A stretch of DNA of 64,000 bases, taken from NCBI GenBank assembly GCA_003001795.1, contig PVNI01000023.1:1-64000 (forward strand), in the 5' to 3' direction. The stretch comes from Actinomadura viridilutea (lineage in GTDB: Bacteria > Actinomycetota > Actinomycetes > Streptosporangiales > Streptosporangiaceae). Positions 25,866 to 34,285 of the stretch are shown piece after piece. Each line of letters starts with the position of its first letter. Position 1 is the stretch's first letter. The notes beneath the pieces are model-generated. The model searched no databases. It saw nothing but the letters and a program-made list of their open reading frames with translations, and was not told the DNA's origin. Made by a program: the position numbers and the translations under genes.

Positions 25866-27242
25866 TCAGATGAGGCCCTGGGCGAGGATGGCGTCGGAGA
25901 CGCTCTCGAAGCCGGCGATGTTGGCGCCCGTGACGTAGTCGCCGGGCGCGCCGTAGCGCTCTGCGGTCTCGTAGCACTTGTCGTGGACGGACTTCATGAT
26001 GCGGGCCAGCTCGGCCTCGACCTTCTCGAACGTCCACCTCTCGCGGCCCGCGTTCTGCGCCATCTCCAGGCCGCTCACGGCGACGCCGCCCGCGTTGGCG
26101 GCCTTGCCGGGCGCGAAGGCCACGCCGGCCTCCTGGAAGAGGCGCACCGCCTCCGGCGTGGTCGGCATGTTCGCGCCCTCGGAGACGGCCTTGACACCGT
26201 TGCGGATGAGCGTGAGCGCGTCGGCGTCGTTGAGCTCGTTCTCGGTGGCCGAGGGGAAGGCGATGTCGGCGGGCACCTCCCAGACGCGGCCGCCCGGGAC
26301 GTAGCGGGCGGACGGGCCGCGCAGCTCGGCGTATTCGCTGACCCGTCCCCGCCGGACCTCCTTGACCTCCTTGAGCAGGTCGAGGTCGATGCCCTTCTCG
26401 TCGACGACATAGCCGCCGGAGTCGGAGACGGTGATGACGTTGGCGCCCAGCGCCTGGGCCTTCTCCACCGTGTAGATCGCGACGTTGCCGGATCCGGAGA
26501 CCACGACCTGCCGGCCCTCCAGGTCCTCGCCGCGCAGCTTGAGCATCTCGGCGGTGAACAGCACGCTGCCGTACCCGGTGGCCTCGGTGCGGCCCGCCGA
26601 ACCGCCCCAGCCGATGCCCTTGCCGGTGAGGACGCCCGCCTCCCAGCGGTTGACCAGTCTGCGGTACTGCCCGAACAGGTAGCCGATCTCGCGGGCGCCG
26701 ACGCCGATGTCGCCGGCCGGGACGTCGGTGTGCTCGCCCAGGTGGCGGTGCAGCTCGGTCATGAACGACTGGCAGAACCGCATCACCTCGGCGTCCGAGC
26801 GGCCGTGCGGGTCGAAGTCGCTGCCGCCCTTGCCGCCGCCCATGCTGAGCCCGGTGAGCGCGTTCTTGAAGATCTGCTCGAAGCCGAGGAACTTGACGAT
26901 GCCGAGGTTCACCGTCGGGTGGAACCGCAGCCCGCCCTTGTAGGGACCCAGGGCGCCGTTGAACTCGATGCGGAAGCCGCGGTTGACGTGGATCTCGCCC
27001 TTGTCGTCCTGCCAGGGCACCCGGAAGATGATCTGGCGTTCCGGCTCGGTGACCCGCTCGATGATCTTGGCGTCGAGCAGCTCGGGGCGCCGGTCCAGCA
27101 CGGGGGCGAGGGATTCGAGCACCTCTTTCACCGCCTGGTGGAACTCCGGTTCGCCTGGGTTGCGGCGCACGACCCGTTCGTACGCCTCGCGCAACGCGGC
27201 CTGGGTGGCGGGCGAGGCGGGCCTCCCTGGGGCCAGAGGCAT
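25866..27242 (-). CDS. gdhA: NADP-specific glutamate dehydrogenase
   Basis: A hexameric cytoplasmic enzyme that aminates 2-oxoglutarate to glutamate. The 458 residues match the usual bacterial NADP-type length. Landmarks are FRVPWQDDKGEIHVNRG, NGALGPYKGGLRFHPTV with the substrate-binding lysines, MGGGKGGSDFDPHG with the catalytic lysine, the nucleotide-fold motif VVSGSGNVA near residue 255, and the closing NIAGFESVSDAILAQGLI. AAAGGAG precedes the ATG. It is monocistronic and divergent from paaI. Regulation by nitrogen is usual for the family, but I see no specific site. Confidence 0.97.
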   Translation of the reverse strand: MPLAPGRPASPATQAALREAYERVVRRNPGEPEFHQAVKEVLESLAPVLDRRPELLDAKIIERVTEPERQIIFRVPWQDDKGEIHVNRGFRIEFNGALGPYKGGLRFHPTVNLGIVKFLGFEQIFKNALTGLSMGGGKGGSDFDPHGRSDAEVMRFCQSFMTELHRHLGEHTDVPAGDIGVGAREIGYLFGQYRRLVNRWEAGVLTGKGIGWGGSAGRTEATGYGSVLFTAEMLKLRGEDLEGRQVVVSGSGNVAIYTVEKAQALGANVITVSDSGGYVVDEKGIDLDLLKEVKEVRRGRVSEYAELRGPSARYVPGGRVWEVPADIAFPSATENELNDADALTLIRNGVKAVSEGANMPTTPEAVRLFQEAGVAFAPGKAANAGGVAVSGLEMAQNAGRERWTFEKVEAELARIMKSVHDKCYETAERYGAPGDYVTGANIAGFESVSDAILAQGLI

Positions 27243-27649
27243 GGGTGCTCCTTTCTAGCGGGGCTCGGTTCCGACTCCACCGAGTGGTACGGAAGCGACA
27301 AAAAGGATGCCCGTGGCGTGCGTCGGCGGACTCGTCTTCCGTCCGGCAGCACAGATCCCGGCAAGGCATCCGATTCAGTGCAATCTTCTCATGTTGCCCC
27401 GGCGGCACCGCGTGCGGCGGACTGCCTCGCACGCGGACGCCGACCCGGTCACGGTGGCACGTACGCTCGCGGGCGGGACCGCGTTCGAGCCGACGGCCGC
27501 GGCGTCCCGCCCGCAGGCAGGTCGTCGACGCCCCGAGCCTACCCGCCGACGGCCGTTGCTCGATCAGGCGCGCCGCACGCCGTCCGACCCGGGCCGCCCC
27601 GCGGGGGCCGCTCCGTCCCGGACGGATTGCGAATCTTCGGTCCCACCTC
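27243..27649. other. divergent intergenic region between gdhA and paaI
   Basis: The gdhA promoter must lie here but no clear hexamers were picked out on the minus strand. The right end, with the paaI promoter and operator, is listed separately. Confidence 0.45.
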
Positions 27650-27678
27650 TTGACACGCAGGTCGAACGCTGGATTACT
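27650..27678 (+). promoter_or_regulatory. promoter of paaI-paaK
   Basis: A consensus -35, TTGACA (27650-27655), then 17 bases, then ATTACT (27673-27678) as the -10. The start of transcription should be near 27685, just before or in the palindrome that follows. Confidence 0.6.
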
Positions 27679-27687
27679 TAACCGAAC

Positions 27688-27707
27688 CCAACCGAATGGT
27701 CGGTTGG
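27688..27707. promoter_or_regulatory. TetR-type (PaaR-like) operator of paaI-paaK
   Basis: Inverted arms CCAACCGA and TCGGTTGG, perfect over eight bases around ATGG. CCGACCGNNCGGTCGG-like palindromes are typical TetR-family sites at phenylacetate genes. It overlaps the predicted transcription start, so binding would repress. No TetR gene is in the window. Confidence 0.7.
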
Positions 27708-27728
27708 TTATCAGGGTGACGGGAGCCT

Positions 27729-28154
27729 ATGACGCACTCTTCCGACGCGGCCTTGGGACCCGCGCAGACGATGTTCGCCGCCGACCGGGCGTCACGCGCC
27801 CTCGGCATCGAGCTGCTGGAGGCCGGGAACGGCACGGCGACCCTCCGCATGACCGTGACCGCGCAGATGGTGAACGGGCACGGGATCGCGCACGGCGGTT
27901 ACATCTTCCTCCTCGCCGACACCGCCTTCGCCTGCGCCTGCAACAGCTACGGCCCGGTGACCGTCGCGGCCAAGGCCGACATCACGTTCATCGCCCCCGC
28001 CCACGAAGGCGATGTCCTGCTGGCCGAGGCGCGCGAGCGCACCCGCTTCGGGCGCAGCGGCATCTACGACGTGCGCGTGACGCGCGGCGACCAGGTCATC
28101 GCCGAGTTCCGCGGGCACAGCCGCAGCATCAAGGAAGCGAAGGAGGCAGGATGA
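27729..28154 (+). CDS. paaI: hydroxyphenylacetyl-CoA thioesterase
   Basis: A 141-residue hotdog-fold thioesterase that clears dead-end CoA esters in phenylacetate breakdown, returning CoA. Diagnostic segments are MVNGHGIAHGGYIFLLADTAFA, which holds the catalytic Asn/Gly/Asp region, and ADITFIAPAHEGDVL. The length is standard. It overlaps paaK as ATGA, so the two are translated together. The TTGACA promoter and the palindrome just upstream show it is the first gene of a regulated operon. The ring-oxygenase genes paaABCDE are not in the window. Confidence 0.94.
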   Translation: MTHSSDAALGPAQTMFAADRASRALGIELLEAGNGTATLRMTVTAQMVNGHGIAHGGYIFLLADTAFACACNSYGPVTVAAKADITFIAPAHEGDVLLAEARERTRFGRSGIYDVRVTRGDQVIAEFRGHSRSIKEAKEAG

Positions 28155-29497
28155 CCAGTACCCCGACGAGCCCCGCGGGCAGCCGGCCGCGGCTGGGCGA
28201 GGCGCCTCCGGCCGAACTTCTGGACGCCGCTGAGCGGATGAGCCGCGAGGAGCTGCGCGAGCTCCAGCTGAAGCGCCTCCAGGCCACGCTGCGGCATGCG
28301 TACGACAACGTCGAGCTGTACCGGAGGAAGTTCGACGAGGCCGGGGTCAAACCCGAGGACTGCCGTTCGCTGGAGGACCTGGCCCGGTTCCCCTGCACCA
28401 CCAAGGCCGACCTGCGCGACAACTACCCCTTCGGCATGTTCGCCGTGCCGATGGCGGACGTCCGCCGCATCCACGCCTCGAGCGGCACCACCGGCCGTCC
28501 CACCGTCGTCGGGTACACCGAGAACGACCTGTCCGTGTGGGCCGACGTCGTGGCACGCTCCATCCGCGCCGCCGGCGGCAGGCCGGGGCACAAGGTGCAC
28601 GTCAGCTACGGCTACGGGCTGTTCACCGGCGGCCTCGGCGCGCACTACGGGGCCGAGCGGCTCGGCTGCACCGTCATCCCGGCCTCCGGCGGCATGACCG
28701 CCCGCCAGGTGCAGATCATCCGGGACTTCGAGCCCGAGATCATCATGGTCACCCCGACCTACATGCTGACGCTGATCGACGAGTTCGAACGGCAGGGCGT
28801 CGACCCGCGCAGCACCTCCCTGAAGGTCGGCATCTTCGGCGCCGAGCCGTGGACCGAGGAGATGCGCCGCGAGATCGAGGAGCGCCTCGACCTGCACGCG
28901 GTCGACATCTACGGCCTGTCGGAGGTGATCGGCCCCGGGGTGGCGCAGGAATGCGTGGAGACCAAGGACGGCCTGCACATCTGGGAGGACCACTTCTACC
29001 CCGAGGTGATGGACCCGGTCACCGACGAGGTGCTGCCCGACGGGCAGGAGGGCGAGCTGGTCCTGACCTCCCTCACCAAGGAGGCCCTGCCGGTCATCCG
29101 CTACCGCACGCGCGACCTGACCCGCCTGCTGCCCGGAACCGCGCGTCCCGCCTTCCGCCGCATGGAGAAGGTGACCGGCCGCTCCGACGACATGATCATC
29201 CTGCGCGGGGTCAACGTCTTCCCCACCCAGATCGAGGAGATCGTGCTGCGCACGCCCGGCGTGTCGCCGCACTTCCAGCTGCGGCTCACCCGCGAGGGCC
29301 GGATGGACCACATGGTCGTCCGGGCCGAGGCGCGCCCCGACGCGAGCCCCGAGGACCGCAGGGCCGCGGCCGCCGCGATCGCCAGGGGCGTCAAGGACGG
29401 CGTGGGCGTGACCGTCGGCGTCGAGATCGTCGACCCCGACACGCTGGAGCGCTCCGTCGGCAAGCTCCGCCGCGTGGTCGACCTGCGCCAGCGCTGA
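28151..29497 (+). CDS. paaK: phenylacetate-CoA ligase
   Basis: A 448-residue adenylate-forming enzyme that activates phenylacetate (or a related aryl acid) to the CoA thioester, the entry step of the Paa pathway. The phosphate-binding loop ASSGTTGRPTVVGYT lies near residue 115. The mid-domain IYGLSEVIGPGVAQE, the RYRTRDLT hinge and GRSDDMIILRGVNVFPTQIEEI follow, and the C-terminal lysine is in SVGKLRRVVDL. It overlaps paaI by four bases and shares its promoter. Length and motifs are complete. Confidence 0.95.
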   Translation: MTSTPTSPAGSRPRLGEAPPAELLDAAERMSREELRELQLKRLQATLRHAYDNVELYRRKFDEAGVKPEDCRSLEDLARFPCTTKADLRDNYPFGMFAVPMADVRRIHASSGTTGRPTVVGYTENDLSVWADVVARSIRAAGGRPGHKVHVSYGYGLFTGGLGAHYGAERLGCTVIPASGGMTARQVQIIRDFEPEIIMVTPTYMLTLIDEFERQGVDPRSTSLKVGIFGAEPWTEEMRREIEERLDLHAVDIYGLSEVIGPGVAQECVETKDGLHIWEDHFYPEVMDPVTDEVLPDGQEGELVLTSLTKEALPVIRYRTRDLTRLLPGTARPAFRRMEKVTGRSDDMIILRGVNVFPTQIEEIVLRTPGVSPHFQLRLTREGRMDHMVVRAEARPDASPEDRRAAAAAIARGVKDGVGVTVGVEIVDPDTLERSVGKLRRVVDLRQR

Positions 29498-29590
29498 TTC
29501 CGGCGTGCGCCTCGGTGCAGCGCCGCATCGAGGCGCACACACCCGGGGATGTCTCTGGCGCGGTGGGCTGCGGGATGCTTTGTGGGGGCG

Positions 29591-31261
29591 TCAGACGTCT
29601 GCGGGGAGTGTCTCCTGATCGGCGTCTTCGGCGGGGACGGTGCGTCTTCCCTGTGCTCGTTGCAGGGCGGACACCACCTCTGCGGGGCTGGGCGCGTTGA
29701 GCACTGCGGCAACGTAGGCGTCCGGTCGGATGACCCACACCTCCTCTGGCCGTGCCGCGAGCGCTTCGGCCAGTGCGCCCGTCACGTCGATGTCCGCCAA
29801 CCGGACCAGCCGGACCGGGCCGCGCGCGGCCTGCGCGGCGGCCTGGCTGACGGCGTCGGTGTCGACGCCGTCCGTGGTCAGCAGCAGGAACCCGTCCCGG
29901 GCGATCTCCCTGAACCTGGTGCGCTGCGTTTCGGGGTCCGAGATCGGCACGTCCGGGGCGATGATTCCCGGGCCGGCCGGGGGCACGGCACCGCGCGGGG
30001 GCCTGCCGGTGAAGGGACGGGAGGGGTTCGGCGTGGTCAGCGGCGAGTCGACGTACCAGAACGGTTCCGACAGCCGGCCCGAGTCCACCTGAGCCACCGC
30101 CGCCGGATCGGTCAACGCGCGGGTCAGGATGTCCCGTCGGCGCCGCCGCTGCTCCTCGGTGCGCGGCACCAGGAAGTCCATGGTCGCGGAGGTGACCTCG
30201 AGGTTCTCCATGGTCGCGGCGTGCCGCTCGTCGTGGTAGCTGTCCAGCAGCTCTTCGTCCGCCCAGCCGCGCAGCACGTACGCGAGTTTCCACGCGGCGT
30301 TCTCCGCGTCGAAGACACCGGTGTTCAGGCCGCGCGCGCCGAAGGGCGCCACGAGGTGGGCGCTGTCGCCCGCCAGCAGCACGCGTCCGACGCGCATCCG
30401 GTTCACGGCCCGCGCGTGGAAGCGGTACACCGACTTCCACACGATCTCGTAGGGCCGGTCGCCGATGACGGTGCGGATCCGCTCGTCGAGCGCGCCGCTC
30501 TCCTCCTCGGCGGCCAGGTCGTAGTCGCCCGGGACCTGCCAGTCGATGCGGAAGGTGGAGTCCGGGCACGGGTGGATGAGGACCTGCCGGCCCGGGTTCC
30601 ACGGCGGGTCGAAGTAGAACCGCCGCTCGTTCGCCCAGCCGGGCAGGTCGGCCTTGATGTCGCAGATGAGGAACAGGTCGTCGAAGGACTGCCCGTCGAA
30701 CGTCACGCCGAGCGCCGCCCGCACCCGGTCCCCGCGGGCGCCCGTGCACGCCACGGCGTAGTCGGCCGTCACCTCCACCTGGCCCTGCGGGGTCCGGCAG
30801 GTCAGCACGACGCCCGTGTCGTCCTGGGCCACGTCGACGACCTCGTGGCCCCACCGGACGTCGATCAGGGGCCGGCGGGCGATGCACTCGTCGAGGATCT
30901 GCTCGGTCCGCGCCTGGGAGATGTTGACGAACGGCGGGAACGGCGAACGCCCCGGGTCGGTCAGGGTGTAGGAGAACAGCTCCTGGTCCTTGTAGAAGGT
31001 CCGGGCGGTGGCCCAGGTGACGCCCTCGTCGGCGATGCGCGCGCCCGCGCCGACCGACTCCCACACGTCGACCACGTCCCGCTGCTGGCAGATCGACTTC
31101 GAGCCGATCGGATCGCGTTCGGGACGCGTGTCGAGGACGGTGACGGGGACGCCCCATCGGGCGAGCAGCAGCGCCGTGGTCTGCCCGGTCGGCCCGTTGC
31201 CCACGACCGCGACTCTTCCGGCCGTCGGTTCGTCGATCCGGCTCACCTTGGTCTCGTCCAT
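29591..31261 (-). CDS. FAD-dependent aromatic hydroxylase (MhpA/PheA-like)
   Basis: A 556-residue class A flavin monooxygenase that hydroxylates an aromatic ring with NAD(P)H and oxygen. The dinucleotide motif VAVVGNGPTGQTTALLLAR is at residues 17-35, the DG-like motif in ACTGARGDRVRAALG near residue 172, and the second FAD motif VLLAGDSAHLVAPFGARGLNTG near residue 295. A thioredoxin-like C-terminal domain (about 430-556) is typical of the 3-(3-hydroxyphenyl)propionate and phenol hydroxylases. It is followed after an 18-base gap upstream by an MBL hydrolase, with which it probably forms an operon repressed by the divergent MarR protein. Confidence 0.9.
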   Translation of the reverse strand: MDETKVSRIDEPTAGRVAVVGNGPTGQTTALLLARWGVPVTVLDTRPERDPIGSKSICQQRDVVDVWESVGAGARIADEGVTWATARTFYKDQELFSYTLTDPGRSPFPPFVNISQARTEQILDECIARRPLIDVRWGHEVVDVAQDDTGVVLTCRTPQGQVEVTADYAVACTGARGDRVRAALGVTFDGQSFDDLFLICDIKADLPGWANERRFYFDPPWNPGRQVLIHPCPDSTFRIDWQVPGDYDLAAEEESGALDERIRTVIGDRPYEIVWKSVYRFHARAVNRMRVGRVLLAGDSAHLVAPFGARGLNTGVFDAENAAWKLAYVLRGWADEELLDSYHDERHAATMENLEVTSATMDFLVPRTEEQRRRRRDILTRALTDPAAVAQVDSGRLSEPFWYVDSPLTTPNPSRPFTGRPPRGAVPPAGPGIIAPDVPISDPETQRTRFREIARDGFLLLTTDGVDTDAVSQAAAQAARGPVRLVRLADIDVTGALAEALAARPEEVWVIRPDAYVAAVLNAPSPAEVVSALQRAQGRRTVPAEDADQETLPADV

Positions 31262-31279
31262 CGCACTCGCCCGCCGTTC

Positions 31280-32242
31280 TCAGTCCTGCAGCTGGTCCCA
31301 GACCTCGCGGTCACGGGCCGGGGTCCAGATCCGGGGCCGTTCGATCCCCGACAGCTCGTCCCAGAGCCGGGAGACGTTGAACGGCAGGCAGTGCTCGAAG
31401 ATCGGCCAGTGGCCGTAGGTGTCGTAGAGGGCGGCGTGGGTGCGGTCGAAGGCCTCCTTGAGGGTGCCGCCCGCCTCGTGGACGGCGCCGACCTCGCGCA
31501 GCATGACCTGCAGGAAGTGCCGGGTCTGCCCGATCGCGGCCGCCACGCCGTCCTCGCCTCGGGTGACGGCGCCGCGCCCGCCGACGAGCTGCCGCGCGCC
31601 GAACGCCTCGACCGCGTCGAGCGTCGAGGTGGACCACTCCCGGTGGTAGGCGTCCCCGGTGTACAGCGCCGCCTGGGCCTCGACGAGGTCGCCCGCGTAG
31701 AGGATCCGCTGCTTCGGCAGCCAGGCCACGATGTCGCCTTCGGTGTGCCCGCGTCCGCAGTACTGCAGGACGAGGTTCCCGCGGTCGCCGCCGAGGTCGA
31801 TGGTGAGCCGGTCGCTGAAGGTCAGCGTGGGCCAGGTGAGCCCCGGGACGGTCTCGGCGCCCCGAGCCAGCCGCGGCATCCGGGCGAACTCGCTCTCCCA
31901 GTCCTCCTTGCCGCGTTCGGCGATCAGCGCCCGGGTGTTCTCGTGCGCCACGATGACGTCGGCGTCGAACGCCGAGGCGCCCAGGGTGCGGACGGCGTGG
32001 TAGTGCGACAGCACCAGGTAGCGCACCGGCTTGTCGGTGTGCTCGCGCAGTTTGGCCAGCCACTCCCTGGCGGTGACCGGCGTGGCCCTCGCCTCGAAGC
32101 AGACGAGGAAGTCCTCGCCCTCGATCGCGCCGACATTGGGATCGCCCTCGGCGGTCAGCGCGTAGACCCCCTCGGCCAGCACCTCGAGGGTCTCTTGCTT
32201 CTCGTCGAGATCGGCCGACGATGCGAACGCCTTGCGCGCCAC
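31280..32242 (-). CDS. metallo-beta-lactamase-fold hydrolase with HxHxxR motif
   Basis: A 320-residue MBL-fold protein. The usual HxHxDH reads LSHYHAVRTLG, so the Asp-His part is replaced. Later ligands are kept: CGRGHTEGDIVAWL and ILYAGDLVE with the aspartate. I recall the same HYHAVR form in related MBL hydrolases, so it may be a one-zinc subfamily rather than a dead enzyme. The GTG at 32242 follows GGGGGTGG; the frame extends upstream through an operator-like palindrome, which argues against an earlier start. It is the first gene of the operon with the aromatic hydroxylase and may open a ring-fission or lactone intermediate. Confidence 0.8.
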   Translation of the reverse strand: MARKAFASSADLDEKQETLEVLAEGVYALTAEGDPNVGAIEGEDFLVCFEARATPVTAREWLAKLREHTDKPVRYLVLSHYHAVRTLGASAFDADVIVAHENTRALIAERGKEDWESEFARMPRLARGAETVPGLTWPTLTFSDRLTIDLGGDRGNLVLQYCGRGHTEGDIVAWLPKQRILYAGDLVEAQAALYTGDAYHREWSTSTLDAVEAFGARQLVGGRGAVTRGEDGVAAAIGQTRHFLQVMLREVGAVHEAGGTLKEAFDRTHAALYDTYGHWPIFEHCLPFNVSRLWDELSGIERPRIWTPARDREVWDQLQD

Positions 32243-32255
32243 GGTCCACCCCCAT

Positions 32256-32275
32256 TTAGTCAAGGCTTTGATTAA
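32256..32275. promoter_or_regulatory. MarR-type operator between MBL and marR genes
   Basis: TTAGTCAAGG/CTTTGATTAA, a 20-base inverted repeat matching in eight of ten positions per arm, A/T-rich at the ends as MarR sites are. It lies 14 bases upstream of the MBL start and about 100 bases before the divergent MarR gene. Confidence 0.65.
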
Positions 32276-32362
32276 CTTTCCCGCGAGAGTAGCGCGCGTC
32301 ACACCCTCCTGGGAACCCCCCATCGCGACACCGCGCACGGCACCGGCCCGCCGGCCAGCGCC

Positions 32363-32368
32363 TAGACT
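32363..32368 (+). promoter_or_regulatory. -10 element of a probable leaderless marR transcript
   Basis: TAGACT ends seven bases before the A of the marR start codon at 32375 and no ribosome site is visible. That spacing places the transcription start at the ATG itself, i.e. leaderless translation. Confidence 0.5.
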
Positions 32369-32374
32369 CGGCAC

Positions 32375-32914
32375 ATGACCGCGCGGCCTGCCGACCTGGA
32401 GGAGCTGACCTACCTCTCCTTCGTGGACTACGCCGTGGCGAAGACGGCCGACGCCCTCCCGTCCATCGACCCCACCGCGATGCGGCTCGTGCTGACCCTG
32501 CACCGGGTGACGAGCGCGCTGGTGTACGACCTGGAGTCGTCGGTGCACCGGCCCAACGGCTCCAGCTGGCCGGGCTTCCGGGTGATGTTCGCGCTCTGGG
32601 TCGCCGGGCCGCAGGAGTCCAAGCGGGTCGCCGAGCTGTCCGGGATGAGCCGGGCCGCGGTCTCCGCCCTCGTCAAGACCCTGGAGCGGGACGGGCTGGT
32701 GCGGCGCGCCCAGGCCGCGCACGACCGCAGGGCGGTGCAGCTCAGCCTGACCGAGGCGGGACGCCAGACCATCGCCAGGGTGTTCCAGGCGCACAACGAG
32801 CGCGAGCAGGCGTGGGCGAGCGTGCTCAGCGAGGACGAGCGGGCGACGTTGATCGGCCTGCTGGAGAAGCTCATGCACAGCACCGAGGCCACCGCCTCGA
32901 AGAAGCGGTTCTGA
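32375..32914 (+). CDS. MarR-family transcriptional regulator
   Basis: A 179-residue MarR protein. The winged helix spans about residues 60-140: ESKRVAELSGMSRAAVSALVKTLERDGLV (recognition helix) then RRAQAAHDRRAVQLSLTEAG (wing with the usual DRR). Helices at both ends give the dimer. It is divergent from the MBL-aromatic hydroxylase pair, and a 20-base palindrome between them is its likely site. MarR proteins in such places usually release DNA on binding an aromatic acid or its CoA ester. Confidence 0.92.
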   Translation: MTARPADLEELTYLSFVDYAVAKTADALPSIDPTAMRLVLTLHRVTSALVYDLESSVHRPNGSSWPGFRVMFALWVAGPQESKRVAELSGMSRAAVSALVKTLERDGLVRRAQAAHDRRAVQLSLTEAGRQTIARVFQAHNEREQAWASVLSEDERATLIGLLEKLMHSTEATASKKRF

Positions 32915-33033
32915 GGCGCCGGGACCCGCCCCCCTCGCGCGCCGGACCATGCCGAGAGGCGCCCCTTCCACGGCGACGGCGCTTTCATGCTGGCCACGCG
33001 GCATTTGAGTCCAATTTGTGACTCACCACACTC

Positions 33034-33061
33034 TTGCCGGAGACAGTGTGATCCGCATAAC
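33034..33061 (+). promoter_or_regulatory. promoter of the liv-type operon
   Basis: TTGCCG (33034-33039), 16 bases, CATAAC (33056-33061). It lies about 25 bases upstream of the palindrome at 33085. Confidence 0.45.
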
Positions 33062-33084
33062 TTCCGTGGGCACCAGAACAACCC

Positions 33085-33099
33085 GTTCGATTATCGAAC
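33085..33099. promoter_or_regulatory. IclR-type operator of the liv-type operon
   Basis: GTTCGAT-T-ATCGAAC, a perfect 15-base palindrome immediately before the ribosome site of the binding-protein gene. A related sequence (ATTCGATAATGGA on the minus strand, 38371-38383) lies just upstream of the IclR gene at the other end of the operon, which ties the site to that regulator. Confidence 0.7.
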
Positions 33100-33109
33100 A
33101 GGAGCCATC

Positions 33110-34285
33110 ATGCGGCGACGCGCTGTTACGGCCACCGTGGCGGGTTTCCTCCTTCTGACAGGCTGTGCCGAGAAATCCCAGGAGACGGAGAGCGGTGGCT
33201 CCGGCACCGGGGACATCACGATCGGAGCGGTCCTCGACATCACCGGCGCGGGCGCCACCCTCGGCGGTCCGGAGAAGCAGGCCCTGGAACTGCTCGCCGA
33301 GCAGACCAACGCGGCGGGCGGAGTGAACGGCCGGAAGATCAAACTGATCATCGAGGACAACCAGTCCACCGAGGACGGCGCGGCCAAGGCGATGACGAAG
33401 CTCGTCTCGCAGGACAAGGCCGACATCATCATCGGCGCCAGCCGCAGCGGGCCCAGCCTGGCCATGGGCGCCATCGCCGAGTCCAGCAAGATCCCGATGA
33501 TCTCGCTCGCGGCCAACGTCAAGATCACCGAAGGCAAGCGCTGGGTCTTCAAGACCGCCCAGAACGACGCGGTCGTGCTGCAGAACATCATCGACTACTC
33601 CGCGGCCCAGGGCTGGAAGAAGCTCGGCCTGATCCGGGACGCCTCCGGCTACGGCGAGGGCGTCGGGGAGCAGCTCAACGAGCTCGGCAAGCCGAAGGGC
33701 GTCTCGGTGGTCCGCACCGAGAAGTTCGCGCCCGACGCGACCGACTTCACCGCGCAGATGGTCAACATCCGCGACGCCAAGGCCGACGTCAACCTCATCT
33801 GGGGCATCCCGCCCGCGGCGGGCCTCGCCCAGAAGTCCTACCGGCAGCTGGGCATCAAGACCCCGGTGTTCCAGAGCCACGGCGTCGGCAACCAGGCGTT
33901 CCTCGACACCGCCGGCGACAGCGCCGACGGCGTGCTGCTGCCGCTCGGCCGGCTCCTGGTCGCCGACCAGCTTCCCGACGGCGACCCGCAGAAGCAGGTG
34001 CTGACCAAGTTCGCGTCCGACTTCACCGCCAAGTACAAGACGCCGCCCTCGACGTTCGCCGGCCACGCCTACGACGCCTTCAAGCTCGCCATCGACGCCT
34101 TCCAGAAGGTGGGCACCGACAAGGCCAAGGTCCGCGACCACCTGGAGAACGTGAAGGGCTTCGTCGGCGTCAGCGGCGTGTTCAACATGTCGCCCCAGGA
34201 CCACTCCGGCCTGGGCAAGGACGCCCTGGCGATCGTGAAGGTCGAGGACGGCAAGTGGAAGCTGGTGGACGCCAACCGTGGCTGA
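33110..34285 (+). CDS. branched-chain-amino-acid-type ABC transporter substrate-binding lipoprotein
   Basis: A 391-residue periplasmic-binding-type lipoprotein anchored outside the membrane. The lipobox LLTGC places the lipidated Cys at residue 19, after a short positively charged signal. The mature part starts ITIGAVLDITGAGATLGGPEKQALELL, as LivJ/LivK-type receptors do, with two alpha/beta lobes. AGGAGCC precedes the ATG at 33110. It heads a five-component operon with two permeases and two ATPases. LivK relatives also bind aromatic acids, urea or amides. Next to an aromatic hydroxylase and MarR gene, an aromatic acid is a fair guess. Confidence 0.9.
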   Translation: MRRRAVTATVAGFLLLTGCAEKSQETESGGSGTGDITIGAVLDITGAGATLGGPEKQALELLAEQTNAAGGVNGRKIKLIIEDNQSTEDGAAKAMTKLVSQDKADIIIGASRSGPSLAMGAIAESSKIPMISLAANVKITEGKRWVFKTAQNDAVVLQNIIDYSAAQGWKKLGLIRDASGYGEGVGEQLNELGKPKGVSVVRTEKFAPDATDFTAQMVNIRDAKADVNLIWGIPPAAGLAQKSYRQLGIKTPVFQSHGVGNQAFLDTAGDSADGVLLPLGRLLVADQLPDGDPQKQVLTKFASDFTAKYKTPPSTFAGHAYDAFKLAIDAFQKVGTDKAKVRDHLENVKGFVGVSGVFNMSPQDHSGLGKDALAIVKVEDGKWKLVDANRG

